Shown here: piece after piece, positions 34,401-45,851 of the stretch
How positions within the stretch are numbered: position 1 is the first letter of the stretch
Layout: every line of letters starts with the position of its first letter
Source: Lactifluus volemus
Taxonomy: Eukaryota > Basidiomycota > Agaricomycetes > Russulales > Russulaceae
Reading direction: 5' to 3'
NCBI GenBank assembly: GCA_022376515.1
Contig: WTXI01000019.1
Span: forward strand, 372,001-436,000
DNA length: 64,000 bases
Made by a program: the position numbers and the translations under genes
Notes under the pieces: generated by a model
What the model was told of the DNA's origin: nothing
What the model saw: only the letters and a program-made list of their open reading frames with translations
The model's database searches: none

Positions 34401-35080
34401 CCCGCAGCCCTCGACCACTACGAGTGTCTCATCAGGTAATGGAATGACTTGAAAAACGAGTATTCTTACACCATTTCACGATATCAAGGTAACCTCGACT
34501 TGCAGCAGCATGAAGCCCTGTCAATCCAGTACGGGACGATGCGTCATTGACTAGAGAGAAAGGTTCGACGTTGCCAGTCTGCAAGGCATTGTGTATAATT
34601 CTCTGCAAGAGAGTCAAATCACCAGAGGAGGCGGCAGCATAAAGCGCCTCGAGCTGAGCGGGAGACGCGTGAGTTTGCGGCGGAGGAGCGAGACTTGAGT
34701 CCTGCGGGGGAGGAGGTGATCCCTCGTAAAGGGTCGATGAGGAAGACTCGGTCAAGGCTGAAAACTCGGTGGGGACAGCTTGGCTGTCGGAAGGAAATGG
34801 GTTGGTTTGAAGGGGAGGCGCGTCAGAAGCTGCGTTATTGTCCCCTGCATTAGGGTACACAAATCCCTCTTCCTCTTCCCCGTCATCTTCCGCATTCTGA
34901 GGCGCCGAATCCCTCTGTGGCTCTGTAGGATAGGTGAAAGAGCCGGAGTGACTACTGGCAGTTCTAGGATTAAGTGATGCGACGCGGCCATTGAGACGGT
35001 AGATGTCGGGTAAAAGAAAAATGGGACACATACTCCTCAATTGTTCCGAGGGGATGCCTATCATCCGTGTCGCTCATCAT
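31411..35080 (-). CDS. Ankyrin / DysF / FYVE / RING-like multidomain protein
   Basis: Domain order from the N-terminus (start 35080, MMSDTDDRHPLGTIEE): a Ser/Pro-rich acidic region, then about five ankyrin repeats (ALYAAASSGDLTLLQRII, GLTGLHAAASRGYLDIV, TLHGRPDVIQFLVSKGAEVH, DGWTALHNACSK, NNWGETAYDASA). A DysF/peroxin-type pair follows: SDWTLDVTLPEV with ESGWQYAQSF (near 33330-33385), then WVRRRRWVRVMRR (near 33125-33170). Next is a FYVE finger with WERDHH, CRDCQRRFSFLL, HCRRCGRIFCDRC and QRVCQACYD (32.03-32.34 kb). A C-terminal RING-like segment has CLEEFAEG, CFCSFH and WLQRGKCCPVH. FYVE domains bind PI3P on endosomes, so an endosomal ubiquitin ligase is inferred. One His of the usual RRHHCR motif is not seen at the splice junction. 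The last intron (31473-31522) seems to have a GC donor. Confidence 0.72.
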
Positions 35081-35220
35081 CTTGTGGTATAATTTCCTGG
35101 TAAGCCTAGTAGGACCAGCTGAGTCTGAGCCAGCGCTCAAGCCGCTCAAAATGCTGACTCATCTTTACATCACTCACGTGATTACATGGCTCGACTCGGT
35201 AATCGAGATCTCGAGATTCA

Positions 35221-37029
35221 ATGCTCTCCGCCACAACTAGAAAATCACTCGGCCGTCCTCTCACTGCTCTCTATTCACGCATGTCTCAACTCCATAGTGG
35301 TACTAGAAACATATCGCAAGGCAATGCCAACTGCAAAACAGCCCTTATACCTTTCTCGTCTCGTCTCACTGAGGGACGTGCCCTAGCGCAAGATGTGTGG
35401 ACCGTCTTCAAGTAGGTCTTAATGCATGTCATTCAATTCACTCATTTTTATGTGGTGTAGCGCGGCCAACCTCCCGTCAGATTGTATTAACCTTGGTCAA
35501 GGGTATATGAACTTTGCCCCTCCCAAATGGATTACAGCTGCCGCAGAGGAGGCTCTCAATACAGTCGCACCAAACCACTACTCGCACCCCAAGGGGCGTC
35601 CGCGTCTGCGCCAAGCAATAAAACAGTTTTACGGCTCTCAATTCAATAGGGATTTAGATGTCGAGTCGAACATCCTTATCACAAGTGGGGCTAATGAAGG
35701 CATGCGGTTATCAACATCCTTTGGCATTATCCCTTCTTATTTACCATGACTGGTAGGACAATACTCTGTCTTCGTAGCTTTTCTAGAGCATGGTGACGAA
35801 GTTATCATGTTTGAGCCATTTTTTGATCAGTACCTGCCATCCGTCACATTTAATGGTGGAAAGCCGGTATATGTTCCTCTACACCCACCCTCTCATGATA
35901 TTGCAAAGCCAACCAGCAATGATTGGACAATAGATTTTGAAGAGCTAAGGTTAGCCCCTAGCCTATTGCCTATGACTTTATCTTGAATGGGTCCCTCTAG
36001 AGCCGCCATCACTCCTCGAACCAAAATAATCATCGTGAACACTCCTCACAATCCTGTGGGGAAAGTATATACCCGCGCAGAATTGGAGAAAATTGCTGCC
36101 CTTGCAAAAGAGTTCAATCTTCTCGTCATGGCAGATGAAGTGGTGCGTCTGGCATCATCAATCCAGCGTGCATTCCGTGAGATTTGTTTCCTAGTACGAT
36201 TGCCTTGTTTTTGACAACAAGGAGCATGTTCGTATCGCCACACTTCCTGGGATGTGGGACGTACTGTCACTGTTGGATCTGCCGGAAGCGAGTATTCCGG
36301 CCTCTCCCAGTAACTCTTTCTTACCTCCCGTCTAGAGTCCTTCGCTGCCACAGGATGGAGGGTCGGCTGGTTGATTGGTCACTCATCCATAATCATGCCA
36401 CTTTAGCTGCCAGCACCAGAATTGTGTTCTGCACGAATTCCCCCCTTCAAGAGGCTGCTGCCGCTGGTTTGGAGCAGGCGACGGCCCACCATTTCTTCGA
36501 AACTCAGTTGAAGGAGTACCAGGAGAGACGAGATGTGTTTCTCAGTGCCCTCGACCAACTCGGAATAACTTACACGCTTCCAGAGGGGACATATTTCGTC
36601 CTTGTGGTCGGTTTCGAATGCCCCGTTTGTAACTATCCCGTTCTTCTTACGTCGTTTGCCCAGGACTCTTCCAATATCAAAATTCCCGATGATTATCCTT
36701 TCCCCGAAAGCGTTTTAGGAAGGGGCCGCGATTTTAGGTATGTAAGGCGGGCGCACTGATTATTGCTATTTGGGCCGTGAAGCTGAATTACCGATGACAG
36801 GCATGTTGGTTCATCGCAATGGAAGTCGGAGTCTCTTCGATTCCCGTGAGCGAGGTACGCACCGAGAATTCTCCGCACCAGTACCCGCTCACGCCATTCA
36901 ACTCAGTTCTACTGCGAAGAACACGTTTCTATCGGCGAGAATTACATTCGTTTCGCATTTTGCAAAGACCTAGACACGCTGAAGGCGGCTGGAGAACGCC
37001 TGCAGAAGCTCAAAGAATACTTAGCATAG
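35221..37029 (+). CDS. Kynurenine--oxoglutarate-type aminotransferase
   Basis: A class I/II PLP-dependent aminotransferase of the kynurenine aminotransferase type (yeast Bna3), converting kynurenine to kynurenate or using related amino acids. The start at 35221 gives an Arg/Ser/Leu-rich leader lacking acidic residues, a likely mitochondrial presequence. An internal Met (MSQLHSG) could make a cytosolic form. Family blocks are NLGQGYMNFAPPKWI, HYSHPKGRPRLRQAI, ITSGANEG and MFEPFFDQYLPSV. These are followed by IIVNTPHNPVGKVYTRAELE, YDCLVFDNKEHVRIATLPG, GWRVGWLIGHSS and FCTNSPLQEAAAAGLEQA. The last exon reads ENYIRFAFCKDLDTLKAAGE. Single bases are missing near 36260 and 36399. The PLP-lysine codon is split by an intron (36288-36335) that appears to have a GC donor. 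Confidence 0.85.
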
Positions 37030-37175
37030 AGGTTCGCGACAAAGAGCATTGTTCCTTATAAACCAACCATCTGGTACAGCAATAAGGGTCCCGACTGTTG
37101 TAAAAAATAACGGATCCTATTGTACCACTGATCAGTAGCTAACCCGTAATTGCATCAACTGCTGGCGGGTTATCC

Positions 37176-40100
37176 CTAGCCACGATCTGAATCCAACTCG
37201 TCCAACTCGTCCACTATTTCGACAGGCACTCGTCTCGATTTCCTTTGCTGTCGTAATAGGTGGGATTGGATGCAGCACGTCGCGCCAGGAAGGTCCAGGA
37301 GAGCGCCTGGACACCTTCTTGCTTGTTTCTGATGTGTCCCCGTTCTCGATGGTGCTTGTACCACTGTCGCAGTTGGTCGGAACCAAGCAGCTTAGATTCG
37401 AGCGGAAGCCCGCCCTCGAGGAATCGCATATAAGTATCTTTATCTTCCGCTTGGCAAAACAGGTGGAAGTGGCCGATGTCCCCGTGGCGCACTGCGCGTC
37501 CTTGCATGCGAACAAGTTCTTCGAGCGTGTAGTCGTGAAGCTGGCGCCTTGTGCCATCCTCGTGAACGGTAAAATATTGTGTGCCCATGACTACTACCAC
37601 TGCAGCGCGGACAGGGAGCTTCCAACACGCCTCCCTGGCCACCACGAGCACGCGGATGATACCCTCAGCGTACAGCTCCAAAATCGTTGCGCTGTCTTGC
37701 CTGTGCAGACCGGGGTGGAAAAGGCAAACCCCCTTCGAGATGAAATCGGACAGGTTGCGGTCTCGTAGCTTGTCCATGTACGGCTGGAGGAACTCCGGTG
37801 ATATGTTTGGGATAAATATCCGGTCTCCGAGCCGGTTTCAAGGGTGCAGTTGACGATGAGGTCCAGCGCGACCGAAGAACATTGAGACCGGGACGGTACA
37901 AACACGATCGCGGGCCCAGAGCCGATGGATCGGATGGTGGCTGACACTGGTCTGGCCATGGCTTTGAACAGAGCAGCAGAATGGGGGATCGCGAACGTAT
38001 GGGCAATCACATTCAGTGACTGGTCCCTGTCGCTCGGTCGGAAGCTGTGGAAGGCGGACGGGGCTACGTCGAGCCACGCGGCTAGGTCCGCCGAATCGTT
38101 TAGCGACGCCGAAAAGCCGACAAGGCGTGTAGGCTGGGTTTGGAGGACCCGACGGAGAGAGGAGACGGCAAGCTCGTAGTAGGGATCTAGTTGCTCGAGG
38201 TTCTCGAGAACCACCAGCTGTAGTCCCGGGTATGATGGAGCCAAGTCCTCGGAGAGCGCGGCAAGAAGATGAGCGGGGTGGTCAGGCGAATCTCTTTGCC
38301 TCTCGCGGGCGCGAGCGTGCTTGAACCCGTAACAAAGCTCATTGAAAATCCCATCGCTCCCAGTACTCCGCGTAAATCCGACATCCATTCCATGACAATG
38401 CTTTGTCGTGGAGCAACGATCAGGACATATCCCTGCCTTGGAATGCGAGCTAATGTCTGGCTGTCCAAATTTTCAGTAGGCTAATGTGGGAGGGGATGAG
38501 AACCACCTCACCAAGTCAAGATGTGGCCCAAGGTAGACTTACCAGAGCCAGTCGGGGCGCAGATGAGGGCATTACTCGCCGTGTTCACTGTGCTCCAGAA
38601 AGCTTGCGTCTGAATTGCATTTAGGCTACGAAGTTTACCGGAAAAGAGGTCTCCGAGAACGCTATCCTGCAAGATAGAGAGCGACAAGAACGGAAGATTT
38701 AGGCGTGGCGTATGGCTATTGGACCGAGCAGGCATGACGAGGTCATCGAAGGCAACCTTAACTTCATCTTCAGCACCCATCCACCTTTCTGAGACGGAGC
38801 GTATGGTCACGAAGGGCGGGATCTGCCCTTCTGGGATGGAAATTAGAAATGCTATATCCAACACATCTGTCGATGGTCGGAGAAGTAAATATGAAAGTTG
38901 TAGAATCGTTTTCTCTTCGTGGTCTTCAACCCAGAGCCAGAAAGGCTCGACAGATCCATGTTTGGAGCTCCACGAGAATGCACTACGCACACGTGTTTCG
39001 ATTTTGAGAACATCGGGGCCAAGAGGGCGTAAAAAATACGAGACTTGAACAGCAGGAAACTGTTTAGCTGCATTAAGGATAGCTTGTCCGTGGATTGGGT
39101 TGAGATGAACCAAGTTTCCGAGCTCGCCTGCGACAACTGCACCAGTTCCGCGACCGAGTAATCATCAGCCCAGCGCTCTAGCCCATAGAGTACATCCTGC
39201 TTCAAATCGAACTGCTTAAGCGGCTGGTCGAATGGCCAAAGGCGCTTCTCGATGGCTTTGCTCATTCCCATTAACACAGCACTTGTGTTAGCCCACTTTC
39301 TGCTGATGGCGATTTCAAGAAGGGCTCGAACAATGCGCCCGGCGTTCTGAGCGACATATTGCATATCCGATATCAAAGCAAAGTCCTCCACGAAAGCCCA
39401 GGAGATATAGCCTTGGAGCAATACGTTGACTTTGCCCTGACGGGTGAATAACATCTCTGGCTCGTCGGGAGTTCTGTCTGACTTGCTGTCTGACTTGTTC
39501 CGTGAACTTGAAGCTTCTCCACTGACGCGGACCTTTCCCGAACTGTTTTCAAATGCACTCTGGACGGAAGAGGGTCAAGGTTGAACACCAGCACGATCTT
39601 TCTAACTGACCTTCACGTTGCATGGTGCCAACTCTAGCAACTGCAAAAGCTCATTTGTCTCATTTTCTCGAACCTGAATTTGATCAAACTGAAAGGCGCT
39701 CAATGACCATCCAGAGCGTTATAGCTTGGAGGCGAGGTCACTTACTTCAGTGCTGAGACTGACCATGGAAAGCACGTCTGCCTCTGTCATTTGTGTTCGG
39801 AGTTCTCGATTGAAAATCTCGATGGTCCTATGATGAATGTAATACTTCGCCGCGATTCTGCCCAAATCAGTGATGGTGAATGAATCTCTGTCTTTGTCGT
39901 GGTTAATCATGCGAGCTTCCGCAAGGCTGCCTGCGGCAGTGCGAACGAGTTGATATCGCTTGCGACTTAGCAGTGGATCATCTTGTACTTCGTTGTAGGG
40001 AATCCCTTCGTGCCACTTTAAGAATCGTGGTAAGCAGTTTCGGGGAGGCAACTCACCATAAATCAAGGGAGTTTTCTGCATCCGCACGAAGAGATAGGTG

Positions 40101-43100
40101 TACCCCAGCCATCTGACGGCGTCGTGGGCTGTTGCTACAGTTCCAAGGGAGATCTCGGCATTCATCGCATCGACCATGCCTTTGACAAACCTGATTAAGA
40201 GGATATTGGTCATAGCTTCACCGAATAATAAGATGCATACTGTGACTCAATCGGATTCTTCGTACAGTGTCAGACGGGAACAAGTAAGAATTGAAGCACG
40301 ACGCCCTACCTGAGAAGTGACCGCATTCAAGTAGTGTTGTAGTTTGTCGTCAGTAGTACAGATGTAACCCTCTCCACTGGTTTCCAGCCCCGGTCTCCCG
40401 GCTCGACCAAATACCTGTAGGACATCTAGAACGGATAGATCCACAAATGAGCCTCTAGAGTTATCGTATACTTGAGTCCCTTTAATAATGACTAAGCCAG
40501 AGTGAGTCAGGGCCTAGCGTCTAGTCAGCGTCGCTGACCTGCGTGGGCTGGAAGATTGACGCCCCAGGCGAGCGTGGCGGTGCAGCACAGAACCTGATAG
40601 GAGTCAGAAAATAGAAAAAGCAGAACAGAAGGAGCTTACCTTAATTGCTCTCGCATTGAACAGCTTTTCCATCATATTTCTATCTCCGCGCAGCATCCCA
40701 GCGTGATGGATACCAAAACCGTCATCGAACAATTCTTTCATTTCTTTGTTTCGAGAAGCGCTCAGGTCACGGCGGAAATGGGCGTAGTTCGGATGGTCTT
40801 GAGAACTGAACGCGTCCAGCATGCCTTCTTTGGATGCTGCCTCGCGGAGAGCTAGAGCGGCCTTCACGGTCTCTTTCCTAGCGTGAACGAAGACCATGAC
40901 CTGGTGACCCGCCTGAACGAGTTCAGAAACCTTCTCGAAAGTCACGAGATCGAGGTTTATCTTTGACTGCGATGTTCCCGGCTTGCCTTTGACGCCGATA
41001 AAGTGTTGTTCGAGCGGGACCGGTCTGAAAGACGAATCGAAGTAGAATAATCCGGTCTGGCGTGAGACGCTAACGGCAGATGAGCGTTATGACACTGTCC
41101 AGGCATCTGGCCCCGAACCTTAGAAAGTCGGCGACATCAATGTAATTCGGAAGTGTGGCGCTCAAGCCTAGGATACGAATGACAGATTGACTTGATTCAC
41201 CTGACAAGAAGAATGACAGGGGAAGCACAACCAAATGTTGACGAGACGCACCTGACGCAAAGTTCGGGCCACAATTGTTTCTATGACTGCGCCCCGGTCC
41301 TCGTTCAGAAGGTGGACCTCATCGATAATTAACAGTTTAAGCTTCTACATCGACAGATCCCTTTAATATCACGCGTTTCAAGATGAGAGGAACACATACT
41401 GAGGCAATCTCCCCTTCACCGGTTGGCTTTCTGGTGACAACATCCCACTTTTCTGGTGTAGTCACGATGATTTGTGTTTCTGCGATCTCTCCTTTCGTCA
41501 ATTGCATGTCGCCAGTGAGCTCACGGACGCGGATCGCGAGCCACTGAAGCCGCTTGGCGAGTTTCCTCACGATCTCGGCGGCCAAAGCTTTCATAGGGGC
41601 CCTGACCGATTTCGGCAATCAGATTCAGACTTTTGTCCAAAACTGAATATTTACACATATATGATCTTGAAATCGTCTTTTCTGATGGAGGCAGGAAGCG
41701 ACTCCGACTTGGAATGAGTACGGTACTGATCCAGGACGCGGAGAATTGTTAGCATGGCGACATCGGTTTTACCCTAGTCAAGTCAAGTAAAGATCACACG
41801 CTGGTATTTGCTGTCGAGATGATGGATCACATACTGCGCCAGTAGGTGCTATCAAAGCAGAATCAAAATGTGCGAAACGTCATAAAGGGAAATCCATCAT
41901 TACCGCACACCAACATATTCTCGTTTGAACCAAATGCGGTCGGATAGATGATGGATTGCATTCTGTTCAATGATGAATAGCCCTGTGTTCTCTTAATGAG
42001 TTTGAATGGTTGCTATAAATGACCGCAAATGTACCGGGAACGACCGCTTGGCCATTCATCCAGTTCGTCTACGGGAAGGAGCCGTTCGGCGGCGCGCGGA
42101 GGGAATTTCTTTGCAGGAGGAATGACGACTTCTTCGTAGAACTAATTAATTGTTCAGCATCTCACCCGAATACTCCTAGATTACAATAATCCACATACGT
42201 CTTGAAGTGTCGAGTGGTCTCCACGGGTAGAGTAAACTTTTTACCGGATTGAGAGAGTATATTTCCCTGAGCGGCTGATGAACTGTACACATGCGGGAGA
42301 TATTCCGGGGCTGCCTGCTAGGAATGACGACGTGAAGCAAGGAAAGGGGATGAAATCACGAAACTGTTGGTCCTGAAAACAGCGGTTGCTCCACGTTATG
42401 TCGGGGAGGTTCCTCTATCCGCCTGTTCGGGTCCGTGTGTGAAAGACTAGCCCCGGTACCTGAGAAAGTGAACAAATTCGTCGGGAAAAGGCTGTGTGAG
42501 ATATGGTCGAAAGTACCAAGAGCACCATGTCCACCAATTGTAGCCGAATAACGATCGGGGGGCTCTTTGAGAGCTCTTCCTAGCTTGTCAACATCAATCA
42601 ATGGGCCTCTGGCAGAAACCAAAGGAGGACTTACTTCCGCTATTATTAAGGGTCTGTTTTCGAGGATCTCGACAATCATGTCCATGTCGTCAAAACCTAT
42701 CATATCGAACAACTCTTCCGATATTGACTCATTCGAAGCAGGAGATGCGAGGAGCGCATGTAAATGCAACAGGATAGGTTGCAACTTCCCATCTCTATCG
42801 ACCCAACTATGAATGGACGATCATAATTCCATGGTCAATGATTAACGTACGAAAGTAGCTTGTCTATCAGCTTGTTATCCGATCCTGTGCTTCGTGAACG
42901 GTACAAGTCGAGCACCGTTTCCTGACGCGATGCTTCCTCATCCTCAGGTAGCTCGTACACGTTATCACTGCTACCTTTGAGCGGCTAGTATCAATCCTCC
43001 TGCAACGTCAGGGGCGCAGGGTTAAGACCTTTTTCTGAGACCTTGAGACTGGGGCGAGGGTCAGTACTGTTATGCACTTATTACGCCAGGAAAACGCCTG

Positions 43101-43193
43101 GACGCACGAATTCCAGCGATCCAGTGAGTGATCTCCTGAGTGATCTTGAGGAGAACCAATCAAGAATTCGAGGTGTTCAAGAAAACCTGGCAT
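37176..43193 (-). CDS. SLH1: Ski2-like tandem-cassette RNA helicase Slh1/ASCC3
   Basis: Slh1 (human ASCC3) is the helicase of the ribosome-quality-control trigger complex that splits collided ribosomes. The N-terminal exons (43193 down) include [17 protein letters not shown] and [10 protein letters not shown], then [20 protein letters not shown]. The first cassette has [40 protein letters not shown] and [18 protein letters not shown], then [16 protein letters not shown], the [17 protein letters not shown] block and [18 protein letters not shown]. The second cassette has [18 protein letters not shown] (38.5 kb), [16 protein letters not shown] and a C-terminal Sec63-like domain. The end [13 protein letters not shown] precedes TAG 37176-37178 once a base is restored in a T-run (+ strand) near 37217. 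KPTGEGE and the two-cassette design separate it from Brr2 and Mer3. The exact start is uncertain. Confidence 0.85.
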
Positions 43194-43295
43194 AAATTCG
43201 ACAAGTGTCGGCGATGAGACGAATGACAGTGGCCGGTCCGGCTACCCGACGCCCTTCATACGCAGACGCGACACCAACGACTTCAGGACAACACC
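43194..43295. promoter_or_regulatory. Short divergent promoter SLH1/EMC3
   Basis: About 100 bp separate the proposed starts of the two divergent genes. No specific element was recognised. If SLH1 starts further upstream, the interval is even shorter. Confidence 0.3.
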
Positions 43296-44377
43296 ATGTC
43301 GTCCAGGTTGGTTTTCTTTCCCTCTATGGTGAATCAGTGTTTGACGCAGTTCTACAAGTGTGCCTTCGCTCTATCTTGACCCTCAAATTCGGAATTGGGT
43401 TCTGTTTCCAATCACCCTTGTCATGGTGCGTGCGGTCACAACCTCGCCCTTCTTACGCTTATACGGTTGGCCTTGCTAAGATACTGGTCGGAGTATTCAG
43501 ATACTATGTGTCATTCTTTTGCAGTCAGCTCCCAAAAAGCTTCCGCGTGCAGCTATCCGAGAACAGTGCGTATTCGCATTAACTTTCACCCCACGGGGCT
43601 GAAGAAATCTGCAAGGCGAGCCCTCGCTCGCTCTAGCATCCTGCGCGCGACATCCACAAACTCCCCCATTCCGTTCTCCTTCTACCATCCATCTCGCAGA
43701 ACCTGTCAAAGGCATTCGCGGAGGGCACCTACCTGAAGGATGGACCCCCGAAGCAAGGCGAGACGCAAGCACCACCAAACCCGCTCTCGGACCCAGCAAC
43801 CATGGACGGGATGATGGCAGGAATGAGGACGCAAATGGTGATGATGGTACCACAAATGATCGTCATGGGATGGATCAACTTCTTCTTTGAGGGTTTCGTA
43901 TTAAGTGCGTGTTGTCCCAATTTGAACAAGCCGCCGCCATCGCGACCTTATTGACTTGCCGACAGTCAAACTGCCCTTTCCGCTGACTTTGGGTTTCAAG
44001 TCTATGCTTCAACGCGGAATTCAGACGGCTGACATGGACGTCCGTTGGGTCTCATCGTTGTCATGGTACTTCCTAAACTTCTTTGGGTTAAATGGGCTAT
44101 ATCGCATCATCCTTGGTGGAGATGAAGGTGGGTACTTTGAGCTTGGTTGACGTCCTTCGCTTCTCTTCTGTCCTAATCTGCGCTTCTAGCGGCCGATGAT
44201 ACACAGAATCTTGTCGCGAGCCCTTTCGCTATGGCTACCCCTTCTGTTGGACAGCCTCAGGACTTTAACAAACTGCTTAAAGCGGAACGCGATCACCTCG
44301 AATTTGCGGAGGGGCTGCACAAGTGGGTTGGGGATGATATCGAGATGCGCATCCTGAAGAGGTATGGCAGGTTATAA
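43296..44377 (+). CDS. EMC3: ER membrane protein complex subunit 3
   Basis: EMC3 is the Oxa1/YidC-like insertase subunit of the ER membrane complex. A tiny first exon (ATGTCGTCCAG, 43296-43306) joins [20 protein letters not shown], then TLVM, the first TM. The next exon gives [12 protein letters not shown] and, after restoring one T near 43518, [15 protein letters not shown]. After an intron come [15 protein letters not shown] and, after restoring one C near 43696, [22 protein letters not shown]2 and the methionine-rich loop follow ([20 protein letters not shown], then [12 protein letters not shown]). The last exons read [40 protein letters not shown] and [20 protein letters not shown]. The stop is TAA 44375-44377. 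The Met-rich hydrophilic vestibule is a family hallmark. Confidence 0.9.
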
Positions 44378-44613
44378 AGAGCAAGAGCATGTTCTTGAAT
44401 TCTAGTACCATTCTACTATGATCGAAGGGCAAGACTAGGTGGTTTCTTCTATACAATGCAAGAAGTCGGAACGATGTAGGGAAACACTGGAGATCAAAAA
44501 GACAAGGAAATATGGTTGATACAGGGCGAGTGATGTGCAGATTTAAGATAGGTGTCAAAGAGCGATGGCAGAGGTGCATCACGAAAGCGAGATAGTATGA
44601 AGCAACCCCCAGA

Positions 44614-45448
44614 CTAAACAAGACCATCATAAAGCGAGAGGGCCTGAAACGAGGTGATGAAAATAGAAGAAAGGACGGTATGCAGGATAGGACGTACATC
44701 CATCACTGTCGGATCCTGCTTACTGCATTCTACAAATTCACTGTAGTTGATGGTGGCATTCTTGTCTTTGTTCATACTCTGGAATATCTTGTCTACCCGC
44801 TGCACAGCAAAACGTCAACGGAAATCTATGGGCGGTAGAATCGGCGGACCTTCTCCGGCGTTTCTTCGTTCTCTGGGAGCTTTAGCATCTGACCGGTCAT
44901 TTTATAGATGGCCCTGACTATTTGGAGCATTTCCTGGTAGGTTATGGTGCCATCCTTGTTGATGTCATACAACTGGAATGCCCCTATGAAAGATGAGCTG
45001 GGTTTGAGAAGGAAAGGTGAAAAGGCTATAAACATTTAAGCTTTTCTTCCAGAGTTCCCCGACTAGTGGCACTGAGAGCACAAATGAACTCCTTGAAGTC
45101 GATGTAGCCGTTCTTGTTCTCGTCAAATACGTCGAAGACGTAGTTGGCGAATTCGGCCGGGTCCCCGAAGGGGAAGAACTGTGTATATATTTTACCAAAG
45201 TCCTTCTTGTCTAACCGACCTTCGGGACAATCCAAGATGAACCCTTGATACCTAGGAAGGGTTGGGGGTACTGATTACGGATAAGTGAGAGAGAGAGAGA
45301 CGAACCATTGCTGAAGTTCACGCTTGTCAACTAAAAATAAAAGGGAGAATAAGGATGATGAGAAATAATATGAAAGATACGAACAATAAGTATTCTTTTG
45401 AAGATCTGAGAGTTGCTCTGGGGTTAGTTTGCTTTGAGATTTACCCAT
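44614..45448 (-). CDS. NCS1: Neuronal calcium sensor 1 / frequenin
   Basis: This is a myristoylated EF-hand protein that activates phosphatidylinositol 4-kinase and links calcium to membrane signalling in fungi. The start at 45448 gives [20 protein letters not shown] with the N-myristoylation glycine at position 2. The middle exon carries [20 protein letters not shown] and then [22 protein letters not shown]-hands are [28 protein letters not shown] and [14 protein letters not shown], each with canonical Asp/Asn loop positions. The tail reads [19 protein letters not shown], and the stop is 44614-44616. The length (about 190 residues) and exon structure fit the family. No frame break was noticed. 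Confidence 0.93.
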
Positions 45449-45851
45449 GATGACGGGCCGGGATGAGCTCTCGGCACTTGTTAATGATGATTGAACCAGG
45501 CTGCCTCATGTTGTTGGTTCAGGTCGAGTGCTTTAATTACGTGTATTAATACTGGATCTATACGCGTACCCATTCATGGGTACAGTACCCTTTCCCTTGC
45601 CTTTCCTTCAGATATTAACGAGATCGTCATATGCCGTACTTTGCTTTATTTTATTAAATCGAACCGATCAGTTCAAGTTGGATTCTGGATTCCCAACAAG
45701 CTTAAGGAACCGCATGTCCTGTCGGATCTGTCCTTCTCAATCCCGCCGTTTCTTACATTAATTCACCTTTGTCCCCTCTCTTCTTTCCCTTCTCCTTTCT
45801 TTCTTACCCCCCTCCTTTTCTCCCAACACACAAATCCCCTCCCCATTCAAT

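Noticed and set aside
37176..43193. Brr2 or Mer3/HFM1 as identity of the large helicase
   Set aside because: The KPTGEGE and [17 protein letters not shown] segments and full two-cassette length fit Slh1/ASCC3; Mer3 has a single cassette.
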